Shown one piece after another: positions 43,446-51,215 of a DNA stretch of 64,000 nucleotides. The notes beneath the pieces are model-generated. The model did no database searches. It saw only the letters and a list, made by a program, of their open reading frames with translations, and was not told the DNA's origin. The stretch is from Dietzia sp. B32 (GTDB taxonomy: Bacteria; Actinomycetota; Actinomycetes; Mycobacteriales; Mycobacteriaceae). Positions within the stretch are counted from its first letter, which is position 1. Each line of letters starts with the position of its first letter. A program made the position numbers and the translations under genes. Location of the stretch: assembly GCF_024732245.1 (NCBI RefSeq), contig NZ_CP093845.1, positions 1,922,001 through 1,986,000 of the forward strand, read 5' to 3'.

Positions 43446-45840
43446 CGATTCGACGCCCGATCGGGTGGCTCGCCCTTGGGGCGAGCGCACCCCGTACGGC
43501 CCGGGCGAGCAGTGGCCCGTCCGGGTGGACACCCACCTGGCCGACGGAGTGGCCGAGGCGGATGTCGACCGGTGGGTGCAGTCCGCCTCGATCCTGCACT
43601 CCAACGGCGACGGGCTGGACATCGCGGTCGCCGGCGGCCGGATCTGCGGCGTACGCGGGCGCGCCGAGGACCGGGTCAATCGTGGCCGCCTGGGGGTCAA
43701 GGACCTCTACGGCTGGCAGGCGAATGCGTCGCCGGACCGTCTGACCCGTCCCTTGGTGCGTGAGAACGGCGTGCTGGTGGAGACCGACTGGGACACGGCG
43801 ATGGATCGGATCGTCGGACGCACCACCGAGTTGCTGGACGAGCAGGGCCCCAGCGCGATCGGTTTCTACACCTCCGGCCAGCTCTTCGCCGAGGAGTACT
43901 ACACCCTCGGCGTGATCGCCCACGGTGGCATCGGCACCAACCATGTCGACGGCAACACCCGGTTGTGCACGGCGACGGCCGCGGCGGCACTCAAGGCGTC
44001 CTTCGGCTGTGACGGCCAACCCGGGTCGTACGCCGACATCGACCACGCGGACGTCATCTGCCTCTACGGACACAACATGGCCGAGACGCAGAGTGTGGCC
44101 TGGATGCGGATCCTGGACCGGCTCGCCGGGGACGACCCGCCCGCGATCCTGTGCGTGGACCCCCGCCCCACCCCGGTCGCCGAGCACGCCACCATCCACC
44201 TGACCCCGAGGCCCGGCACCAACCTGGCGCTGATGAACGGCCTGATCCACGAACTACTCGAGGCCGGCCATGTCGACCACGACTACGTGGACCGGCACAC
44301 GGTCGGATATTCGTCACTGGCCGAGCAGGTCGCCGACTACCCGCCGGAGCGGGTGGCCGAGATCTGTGACGTGCCGGTCGAGCAGATCCGCGAGGCCGCC
44401 CGGCTCATCGGGGGCGCGCAGCGGCTGATGTCCACGGTGCTGCAGGGCTTCTACCAGTCCAACCAGGCCACCGCGGCCGCCGTGCAGGTCAACAACATCC
44501 ACCTGCTGCGCGGGATGCTCGGGCGACCCGGGTGCGGCGTGCTGCAGATGAACGGCCAGCCCACCGCCCAGAACACCCGTGAGTGTGGCGCCGACGGCGA
44601 CCTGGCGGCCTTCCGGAACTGGTCCAACACCTCGCACGTGCAGGACCTGGCCCGGGTGTGGAACGTCGATCCCATGGACATCCCGCATTACACGGCACCT
44701 ACCCACGCCATGCAGATGATGCGCTACGTCGAGGACGGTTCGATCCGGCTGCTGTGGGTCAGCGGCACCAACCCGGCCGTCTCCCTGCCGGAACTGCGTC
44801 GCATCCGCTCGATCCTGTCCCAGGAGCGACTCACCCTGGTGGTGCAGGACATCTTCCTCACCGAGACCGCCAGGCTCGCCGACGTCGTCCTGCCGGCCGC
44901 CACATGGGGCGAGAAGACCGGCACGTTCACCAACACCGACCGGACCGTGCACCTGTCGGAGAAGGCCGTCGATCCGCCCGGCCAGGCCAGGGCCGACCTG
45001 GACATCTTCATCGACTTCGCCCACCGCCTGGGACTCAAGGACAAGGACGGCGAGCCGCTAATCAAGTGGCACCACCCCGAATCCGCCTTCGAGGCGTGGA
45101 AAGACTGCACCGCCGGCCGGCCGTGCGACTACACCGGACTGACCTACGACAAGCTGCGCGGCGGCTCCGGTATCCAGTGGCCGTGCAACGACGAGAACCC
45201 CGACGGTACCGAGCGCCTCTACTCCGACGGCAGATTCTGGGCCGACCCGGACTACTGCGAGAACTACGGACGCGACCTGATCACCGGAGCCCCCAAGGAC
45301 GCCACCGAATACAAAGCGATGAACCCGGAGGGCAAGGCGATGCTCAAGGGCGCGGAATACCTCCCCGCGCACGAACCGCCCGACGAGCAGTACCCCCTGC
45401 AGCTGATCACGGGCCGGACCATCTACCACTTCCACACCCGCACCAAGACCGGCAGAGCCCCCGAGCTGCAGGCCGCCGCCCCGCAGGTGTGGGTGGAGAT
45501 CTGCGCCGCCGACGCCGCGGCCGCCGGGATCACCGAGCGAGACCTCACTGAGATCTCCACCCCCCGCGGACGAGTACGGGCGGCCGCCCGGATCACCGGA
45601 ATTCGGCCAGGGGTGATCTTCCTGCCGTTCCACTACGGCTACTGGGACGCCAGCGAGGGCACCGGCCCCGAGGCGGGCGCACCAGGGACGGCAGCCAATG
45701 AGCTGACCGCCACGGACTGGGATCCCGCGTCCAAGCAGCCGATCTTCAAGACCGCCGCCGCACGCATCGCCCGGATCGCCGACCGCGACACCACCTCCCG
45801 TGGCCGCTCGACGCGCGCATCGACAGGAGGTCAGAGATGA
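43423..45840 (+). CDS. Molybdopterin oxidoreductase without N-terminal Fe-S ligands
   Basis: 805-residue enzyme of the NapA/FdhF branch of bis-MGD oxidoreductases. NTRLCTATAAAALKASFG holds the Mo-ligating Cys (Cys182), LYGHNMAETQ and WVSGTNPAVSLP belong to the cofactor-binding domains, and the C-terminal MopDB domain has LITGRTIYHFHTRTKTGRAP. The N-terminal region aligns with the Fe-S domain, but the expected CxxCxxxC...C ligands are replaced (SILHSNGDGLDIAV; GRLGVKDLYGW). There is no twin-Arg signal, so it should be cytoplasmic. The start may be ATG 43423 or 43432. Overlaps DUF4383 by 23 bp and the next gene by ATGA. Substrate unknown. Confidence 0.9.
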   Translation: MRSMTPGSDSTPDRVARPWGERTPYGPGEQWPVRVDTHLADGVAEADVDRWVQSASILHSNGDGLDIAVAGGRICGVRGRAEDRVNRGRLGVKDLYGWQANASPDRLTRPLVRENGVLVETDWDTAMDRIVGRTTELLDEQGPSAIGFYTSGQLFAEEYYTLGVIAHGGIGTNHVDGNTRLCTATAAAALKASFGCDGQPGSYADIDHADVICLYGHNMAETQSVAWMRILDRLAGDDPPAILCVDPRPTPVAEHATIHLTPRPGTNLALMNGLIHELLEAGHVDHDYVDRHTVGYSSLAEQVADYPPERVAEICDVPVEQIREAARLIGGAQRLMSTVLQGFYQSNQATAAAVQVNNIHLLRGMLGRPGCGVLQMNGQPTAQNTRECGADGDLAAFRNWSNTSHVQDLARVWNVDPMDIPHYTAPTHAMQMMRYVEDGSIRLLWVSGTNPAVSLPELRRIRSILSQERLTLVVQDIFLTETARLADVVLPAATWGEKTGTFTNTDRTVHLSEKAVDPPGQARADLDIFIDFAHRLGLKDKDGEPLIKWHHPESAFEAWKDCTAGRPCDYTGLTYDKLRGGSGIQWPCNDENPDGTERLYSDGRFWADPDYCENYGRDLITGAPKDATEYKAMNPEGKAMLKGAEYLPAHEPPDEQYPLQLITGRTIYHFHTRTKTGRAPELQAAAPQVWVEICAADAAAAGITERDLTEISTPRGRVRAAARITGIRPGVIFLPFHYGYWDASEGTGPEAGAPGTAANELTATDWDPASKQPIFKTAAARIARIADRDTTSRGRSTRASTGGQR

Positions 45841-46319
45841 AGATCGGGCCCGTTCTCCGCGAACTACACCGCTCCGAGGTCGAGCTCGCCCACAAACTGC
45901 TGCAGGTCTCCGAGCGCCACAAGGTCGATCACGAGATCTACCACGTCGCCCGCGATCTGGTGGGCTGGTCCCGCAGCCACCTCGTCGAGATCGCCCGGGT
46001 CGCCGGCGACTACGGCCAGGACCTCGACCCCGACCCCCGGCTGGAACTCGGACTGGACGAGCGGGCGCGGGAGAAGGGCAGCGAACTGCTCGGCAGACAC
46101 CACACCCCGGAGCTGCTCCTGCTCGAGGACCTGCGGACCGTCTACATGGAGGCCTCCGGGGTCGCCATGGACTGGCTCCTCATCGCCCAGGCCGCTCAGG
46201 GCCTGCGGCACCGCGACCTCCTCGCGGTCGCGGAGAAATGCCGACCCCAGACCACGCGCCAGGCCACCTGGGCCCAGGCCAAACTCAAGGAAACCGCCAC
46301 CCAGATCCTGGTGAGCTGA
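45837..46319 (+). CDS. Small helical protein coupled to molybdoenzyme
   Basis: 160-residue, almost wholly helical protein with regularly spaced His and Glu residues (LHRSEVELAHKLLQVSERH, LLGRHHTPELLLLEDLR), suggesting a four-helix bundle of ferritin- or hemerythrin-like type. No metal-site motif can be proven by eye. It overlaps the oxidoreductase stop as ATGA behind an AGGAGG site, so the two are made together, and it may be an electron-transfer, cofactor-loading or stability partner. No confident family name. Confidence 0.75.
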   Translation: MKIGPVLRELHRSEVELAHKLLQVSERHKVDHEIYHVARDLVGWSRSHLVEIARVAGDYGQDLDPDPRLELGLDERAREKGSELLGRHHTPELLLLEDLRTVYMEASGVAMDWLLIAQAAQGLRHRDLLAVAEKCRPQTTRQATWAQAKLKETATQILVS

Positions 46320-46337
46320 CGACGGAGAGGAACCGCC

Positions 46338-46766
46338 ATGCCGAAGACCGACAGCGACGGGAACGCGAAGGACAGCGAGCTGCCCTCGACGCTGCAGCGC
46401 AGCGACCAGAAGGCCAAGGACACCTTTGCCAAGACCTACGACTCGGCGGAGGAAGAATACGGCGACGAATCCCGTGTCGCGCGGACCGCCTGGAGCGCCG
46501 TCAAGCACACGCACGAGAAGGTGGGCGACCACTGGGAGCCCAAGGATGGCAAGGGTCCCTCGGATTCACGCTCGGAGAGCGGAGGTCCGAACCCCTCCGG
46601 CGAGTCGAAGGGCGGGGTGGACGCCAACGCCAGCAAGGACCACCTCTACGAGCAGGCGCAGAAGCTGGACATCGAGGGTCGCTCGGACATGACCAAGGAC
46701 GAGCTCGTGGAGGCGCTGCGCAAAGCGAACGACAGGAAGACCGAGAAGAGTCGGGACGACTCGTGA
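46338..46766 (+). CDS. ChaB-domain protein with Rho-N/SAP-like C-terminus
   Basis: 142 residues. ChaB domain at about 15-68 (LPSTLQRSDQKAKDTFAKTY and the AWSAVKHTHEK helix), a Gly/Ser/Pro-rich charged linker, and a C-terminal helix-extended-helix of the Rho-N/SAP type (about 98-134, MTKDELVEALRKAN) that may bind nucleic acid. Lies 18 bp after the helical protein, closing the DUF4383-molybdoenzyme operon, with a strong terminator after it. Role unknown; the combination resembles stress-response gene sets in actinobacteria. Confidence 0.83.
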   Translation: MPKTDSDGNAKDSELPSTLQRSDQKAKDTFAKTYDSAEEEYGDESRVARTAWSAVKHTHEKVGDHWEPKDGKGPSDSRSESGGPNPSGESKGGVDANASKDHLYEQAQKLDIEGRSDMTKDELVEALRKANDRKTEKSRDDS

Positions 46767-46787
46767 GCCGGCAGGACGTATGACATG

Positions 46788-46820
46788 CCGATGGGCCCGG
46801 GTCGGCCCCGGGCCCATCGG
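46788..46820. terminator. Strong bidirectional stem-loop
   Basis: Perfect 14-bp arms (CCGATGGGCCCGGG and its complement) with a 5-nt loop, between the convergent chaB-like gene and the membrane protein gene at 46838. No T run, but the stem is very stable. Confidence 0.75.
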
Positions 46821-46837
46821 GCAGTGGCTCCTTCTGA

Positions 46838-47392
46838 TCAGTCGCGAGCCCGCAGCCTCGCCTCCGCACGATCCGGCAGCAGGTAGTCGGCCGTCATCGC
46901 CGCGATGGCGGAACCGATGATCACCAGGACGAATCCCACCGCGGCGACGTACGGGCCGTAGGTGACCGCCGCATCGAGGGGCAGCCCCGACAGGATCGGG
47001 TCAGAGGTCCCGGTCGAGCCGTAGAGCACGTAGACGAACCCGAGGTGGGCGACGAGGACCAGGACCGCGGTCGCCGCGTTGAGGATCGCGAAGATGCCCA
47101 GCCTGGCGACGAGCATGACCGCGGTGAGGAACAGGAGCCCGACCAGCCCGAGGAAGTTCACCGGGGTGATCTCCCGCAGACCGAGCACCTCGGGCAGCTC
47201 CAGACCCGAGAGGGACCGGCCGCCGCCGGACACCCAGGGCAGGTACAGGCTGAGCATGCCGATCGCCAGGCCGACGAAGGCCAGCGGAGCGCCGATCTTG
47301 CTCTGCACGATCGGCAGGGACCTCCTCCTGCCGACCGCCGCGTCATGCTCGGCGTTCGCGTGCCCGGAACCTGGGGTGGCGTGGATGGTCAT
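46838..47392 (-). CDS. Four-helix membrane protein under CRP/GlxR-type site
   Basis: 184 residues with a polar His-containing N-terminus (about 35), then four hydrophobic helices (about 38-58, 80-100, 105-128 and 143-165) and a charged C-terminus. No named domain is recognised. ATG 47392 has GGAAGG 8 nt upstream. The promoter region holds a perfect TGTGA-N6-TCACA box, so cAMP-dependent control by a CRP/GlxR regulator is likely. Its 3' end faces the molybdoenzyme operon across a strong stem-loop. Confidence 0.75.
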   Translation of the reverse strand: MTIHATPGSGHANAEHDAAVGRRRSLPIVQSKIGAPLAFVGLAIGMLSLYLPWVSGGGRSLSGLELPEVLGLREITPVNFLGLVGLLFLTAVMLVARLGIFAILNAATAVLVLVAHLGFVYVLYGSTGTSDPILSGLPLDAAVTYGPYVAAVGFVLVIIGSAIAAMTADYLLPDRAEARLRARD

Positions 47393-47424
47393 GGCGATCG
47401 CCTTCCGTGAGCCCACACCCTCCG

Positions 47425-47440
47425 TGTGAGATACGTCACA
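47425..47440. promoter_or_regulatory. Perfect CRP/GlxR consensus box
   Basis: TGTGA-gatacg-TCACA, fully matching the CRP/GlxR consensus of Mycobacteriales. A TAGTAT -10-like box on the minus strand (47445-47440) touches its upstream edge, so transcription would begin inside the site; repression by the bound regulator is the likely effect. Confidence 0.75.
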
Positions 47441-47521
47441 TACTATGTTGATGCGACAGCATCCGCTACCCCGGCGGGCTATGAGTTCCCTGAATTTCCG
47501 GGAGCCGGTCCGGGCGCGCCG

Positions 47522-48895
47522 CTACGCCCGCAAGGGCGCCGCCCGCCTCACCAGGCGGACCGGCTGTCCGTCCTTCGGGAAGGGCAGCGACTTCATGTCC
47601 ATCGGCGCCGTGTAGTCCGGGTCGACGTGCCACTCGAAGTTGCGCAGCAGGTGGTGCAACACGAGCGACACCTCCGCCCCGGCGAAATGCATGCCGATGC
47701 ACTTGTGCACCCCGCCACCGAACGGCTGCCACGCCTGCCGGTGGACCTTGTCCTCCCGGCGCTCGTCGGAGAACCGGCCCGGATCGAACCTCTCCGGATC
47801 GGGCCAGTACTGCTCGAGGTGATGGGTGAAGTACGGGGCGATCGCGACCATGGTCCCCGCCGGAATGAAGTGCCCCAGCACCTCGGTGTCCTTGACGGCC
47901 GTGCGCGCGATCGTCGGTACCGGGGACACCAGGCGCAGCGATTCCTTCATCACCAGATCGAGCGACCGCAGCTCCGCGAGTTGCTCGTAGCTGATCGCCT
48001 CGCCCGGGATCGCCAGGGACTCCTCCCGGCACCGCTGCTGCCACTCCGGATGCTGACCCAGGTACTGCATCATCGTCGAGATGGTGATGGTGGAGGTGTC
48101 GTGCGCGGCCATGAGCAGGAAGATCATGTGGTTGATGACGTCGTCGTCACTGAACCGCTCGCCGTCAACCTCCACCCGGCACAGCACCGAGAACAGATCG
48201 TCGCCGTCGCCCGCCCGCCTGGCCGGCAGGTACTCGCGGAGGAACTCCTCCACCCTGCGGCGACCCACCAGGCCGCGGTGCCAGCGCCCGCCCGGGATCG
48301 GGTACCGCACCAGCGCGGTCGCCGCCTGGACGCAGTCGATGAAGGCGGCATTGACCTGATCGAGACGCTCCTGACTGGCGCCCGGGGCGCCGCCCATGAA
48401 TACCTCCACGGCGAGATTCAACGTCAACTGCTTGAGCCGGGGATAGACCTCCACGTGCTCCCCGGGCTGCCACTCCTCGACGGCGGTGCGGACCGCCGGG
48501 TCGATCGCCGCCGCGTACCTGGCGAGGCGGTCGGAGGTGAAGGCCTCCTGCATCAGCCGGCGGTGGGCCATGTGCTCGTCGAAGTCCAGGAGCATCAGGC
48601 CACGGTCGAAGAACGGGCCGATGAGGAACTGCCAGGCGTCACCGTTGGCGAACGCCTTGTCGCGGTTCTGGAGCACCACTCCCGATGCATCCGGCCCGAG
48701 CAGGGCCACGATCCTCGTACCGAACGCGCGGAACCACGACACGGGCCCGTAGCGGCGGTGTCGCTGCTCCCAGAGCCGCATCGGATCCCTGAGGTAGTCC
48801 AGCCCGTGACCCAGGAGCGGCAGACCGCCGTCTCCCGGAACCGGGGTCAGCCCACTACCCGTCGGTGCGTTCGCCAATGTCCGTGTCACGAGCAT
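47522..48895 (-). CDS. Cytochrome P450
   Basis: 457-residue haem-thiolate monooxygenase. I-helix LLMAAHDTSTITI (oxygen-binding AHDTS), K-helix ExxR in KESLRLV, PERFDPGRF, and the haem loop FGGGVHKCIG with the proximal Cys. The overall pattern resembles CYP51/CYP120-like class E proteins rather than the short bacterial class at 62109. ATG 48895 is close behind GAGGG. Divergent from a TetR gene with two inverted repeats between them, so expression is probably induced by a ligand of that repressor. No ferredoxin gene is adjacent. Confidence 0.92.
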   Translation of the reverse strand: MLVTRTLANAPTGSGLTPVPGDGGLPLLGHGLDYLRDPMRLWEQRHRRYGPVSWFRAFGTRIVALLGPDASGVVLQNRDKAFANGDAWQFLIGPFFDRGLMLLDFDEHMAHRRLMQEAFTSDRLARYAAAIDPAVRTAVEEWQPGEHVEVYPRLKQLTLNLAVEVFMGGAPGASQERLDQVNAAFIDCVQAATALVRYPIPGGRWHRGLVGRRRVEEFLREYLPARRAGDGDDLFSVLCRVEVDGERFSDDDVINHMIFLLMAAHDTSTITISTMMQYLGQHPEWQQRCREESLAIPGEAISYEQLAELRSLDLVMKESLRLVSPVPTIARTAVKDTEVLGHFIPAGTMVAIAPYFTHHLEQYWPDPERFDPGRFSDERREDKVHRQAWQPFGGGVHKCIGMHFAGAEVSLVLHHLLRNFEWHVDPDYTAPMDMKSLPFPKDGQPVRLVRRAAPLRA

Positions 48896-48946
48896 CCCTC
48901 GATCCTCGAGCGGGCCTGTCCGTCACCGGCCGACCCGACCGCCTGT

Positions 48947-49001
48947 CTGACAGGTGACCCTGTCAGTTTGAACGAGTTTGAATCAGACAGGACCCCCTGT
49001 C
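48947..49001. promoter_or_regulatory. Two inverted-repeat operators between P450 and tetR genes
   Basis: Dyad 1 (48947-48966) is a perfect 8-4-8 palindrome, CTGACAGG-TGAC-CCTGTCAG. Dyad 2 (48986-49001) has GACAGG-ACCC-CCTGTC arms with the same 4-nt spacing. Centres are 37 bp apart. Likely binding sites of the adjacent TetR protein, controlling both genes. Confidence 0.75.
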
Positions 49002-49012
49002 AAGATCGGAAC

Positions 49013-49630
49013 ATGGCTCAGACCCCACGCCGCTACCGAGGCGCCAGCGCAGAGGAACGCCGTGCCGCCCGGCGCCGCCAGCTCCTCGACGCCGCCCTGG
49101 AGCTCGCGGGGACCCGTGGTGTCGAGCGGACCACCATGACGGCGATCTGTGCCGAGGCAGGACTGACCGAGCGCTACTTCTACGAGAGCTTCACCGGCCG
49201 CGACCAGCTGCTTCTCTCACTGGTCGACGAGATCGCCGACCAGGTCCGGGCCGCCGTTCTCGCCGCACTCTCCGACACCGAGGGCGACGCCGCGGCAAAG
49301 GCGCACGCCGCACTGGCCGCCTTCACGGCCCTGCTCACGGACGACCCCCGCAAAGGCCGGGTGGCGATCATCGAGTCGGCCACGGTCCCGGCCCTCCGGC
49401 ACCGGCGACACGAGCTCTACCGCGACTTCGCCGCCCTCGTCGTGACCCAGGCCCGGGCCCTGTTCGGGCCCCGCGCGCTCCCGTCCCCACGGGACGAGAT
49501 CAGCGCGCGGCTGCTGGTGGGCGGCCTGGGCGAACTCGTCACGGCATGGCTCCAGTCCGAGACCGGTGCCGGCATCGACGACATCGTCGACGAGGCGACC
49601 CGGTGGTTCGCCGTGGGCATGCACACCTGA
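49013..49630 (+). CDS. TetR-family repressor
   Basis: 205-residue one-component regulator. DNA-binding helix-turn-helix at about residues 20-65 (TTMTAICAEAGLTERYFYESF), followed by an all-helical ligand domain with a Trp/Phe-containing C-terminus. No ribosome site; CAAGAT ends 6 nt before the ATG, adjoining the second dyad (leaderless and directly repressible). Divergent from the P450 gene, which is the probable target. Confidence 0.9.
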   Translation: MAQTPRRYRGASAEERRAARRRQLLDAALELAGTRGVERTTMTAICAEAGLTERYFYESFTGRDQLLLSLVDEIADQVRAAVLAALSDTEGDAAAKAHAALAAFTALLTDDPRKGRVAIIESATVPALRHRRHELYRDFAALVVTQARALFGPRALPSPRDEISARLLVGGLGELVTAWLQSETGAGIDDIVDEATRWFAVGMHT

Positions 49631-49714
49631 CCCCGTCGGGACGAGAGGCGAACCGGTCCGCGGGCCGTCCGTCCGGCCCGGCACTCTCCGGTCGTCGACG
49701 TACCCTCTGACGGT

Positions 49715-49738
49715 ATGAGCACGTGGGTGGCGCGGTGA
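49715..49738 (+). CDS. Seven-codon leader ORF before DUF2254 gene
   Basis: ATG at 49715 reads MSTWVAR and stops with TGA, whose A is the first base of the ATG of the next gene (TGATG). A TACCCT box ends 8 nt before this ATG, so it may be translated from a leaderless mRNA and pass ribosomes to the main gene. Seen in sequence; function is inference. Confidence 0.45.
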   Translation: MSTWVAR

Positions 49739-51063
49739 TGGGCGGCGAGGGGGTGGCGTGGAGACTGCGCGTCGCCGGGATCCGGTACCGGTTCCGGGAG
49801 AGCCTGTTCCTCCTGCCCGCCCTGGTGATGCTCGGTGGCGTGCTGTTGGCGGTTGCCGCCACCGCGATCGACAACGACCTCGGCGACGAGGCGGAGGTTC
49901 CGCTGACCCTGGCGATGAGCAGCAACGCCGCGACGTGGCTCGTCTCGACCGTCGCCGGCGCCATGATCACCACCGTCGGCGTCGTCTTCTCTCTCACCGT
50001 CGTGAGCTTGCAGCTGGCCAGCAGCCAGTTCTCGCCTCGGGTGATGCGCTCGTTCATCCGCGACCGCCTCAGCCAGGGCGTGATCGGGCTACTGGTCGGC
50101 ACGTTCTTCTACTGCGTGCTCATCCTCCCCAGCATCAACGGCGAGGCGACGGCGCCCGCCCCACGGATCTCCGTGACGCTGGCGGTGGTCCTGACGCTGG
50201 TCACCGTGGTCGGCATCATCGCGCACCTGGACCACCTGGCCCGCGGCCTCCAGGTCGGCAACCTCGCGCGCGTCATCTCCGCCGAGGGACGGGACGTGGT
50301 CACCAAGGTGAGCCGGACACCCGACGGTCTACACGGGGCGGATTCCGCAGACTTCTCCGTGCCGGACGACGCCACGGCCGTCTGCTCGCGGCGCAGCGGG
50401 TGGATCAGCCAGGTGGACACCGAGCAGATGCTGAACAGTGTCCCACCGGGCACCACGGTGAGACTGGAGACGAGGGTGGGCGCCTACATCCACGAGGGCG
50501 AGCCGCTCTTCACAGTGCACCCGCCCCAGACGCGGCGCACGCGGCACGCGCTCGCCGAGGCAATCGACGTCACCGCCGCCCGGACCATGCTCCAGGACGT
50601 CGACTTCGCCATCCGCCAACTGGTCGACATCGGCCTACGAGCACTGAGCCCGGCGGTCAACGATCCCACCACTGCAGTCGAGATCATCCTGCGCCTGGGC
50701 ACCCTGATGCGGAAGGTCCTCACCTGCCCGCCGGCGCCGCTCGCGATACACGACGACGAGGGACGCGTACTGGTCCAGCCCTGGAACCTCCACCCCGACG
50801 AGTACGTCGCGCACGCTTTCGACCAGCTACGTCAGAGTTGCCTCGATCAACCCGAGGTGGTGGCGACACTGCTCCGGGTGCTGCGCATGCTCATCTCCCC
50901 CGTCGACGCCGCGGGATGTCACGCCCGCGCCGACTCTCTCGATCGTCAGATGCGGTTGACCCTGGAGGCGGTGGCGGAACAACCGGGCCTACATCCGGAG
51001 GACCTGGCGCGACTGCAGGCGATGGCCTCGGACGAGACGGACCCGGCCGACCACAGCCCGTAG
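49738..51063 (+). CDS. DUF2254 membrane protein
   Basis: 441-residue predicted membrane protein of the DUF2254 family. Hydrophobic helices at about 20-45, 60-90, 108-128 and 135-160 come first; a long cytoplasmic C-terminal part contains VRLETRVGAYIHEGEPLFTVHP and DVDFAIRQLVDIGLRALSPAVNDPTTA, the strongly conserved DUF2254 block. GTG 49723 and GTG 49735 are alternative starts in frame. Function unknown; the family looks like a membrane sensor or channel-like protein. Confidence 0.82.
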   Translation: MGGEGVAWRLRVAGIRYRFRESLFLLPALVMLGGVLLAVAATAIDNDLGDEAEVPLTLAMSSNAATWLVSTVAGAMITTVGVVFSLTVVSLQLASSQFSPRVMRSFIRDRLSQGVIGLLVGTFFYCVLILPSINGEATAPAPRISVTLAVVLTLVTVVGIIAHLDHLARGLQVGNLARVISAEGRDVVTKVSRTPDGLHGADSADFSVPDDATAVCSRRSGWISQVDTEQMLNSVPPGTTVRLETRVGAYIHEGEPLFTVHPPQTRRTRHALAEAIDVTAARTMLQDVDFAIRQLVDIGLRALSPAVNDPTTAVEIILRLGTLMRKVLTCPPAPLAIHDDEGRVLVQPWNLHPDEYVAHAFDQLRQSCLDQPEVVATLLRVLRMLISPVDAAGCHARADSLDRQMRLTLEAVAEQPGLHPEDLARLQAMASDETDPADHSP

Positions 51064-51168
51064 CGATCCACACTCACGTCCTCCTCGACCAGACCTCGTC
51101 GCCTCGAGTCCGGAAGGGCTGGCACAACACTTACCCAGGTGGTGTCCATGTGCTGGGCACGGACGGAT

Positions 51169-51174
51169 TACACT
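51169..51174 (+). promoter_or_regulatory. -10 box of secreted lipase gene
   Basis: TACACT about 42 nt before the GTG at 51216; the -35 region is not clear. Confidence 0.4.
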
Positions 51175-51215
51175 CCGTTTGTCAGTGACTCGCACCACAG
51201 CAGTCCGGGGGGACC

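Noticed and set aside
47426-49012. Plus-strand extension of the tetR frame through the P450 gene
   Set aside because: The TetR domain begins at ATG 49013; upstream residues are antisense to the P450.
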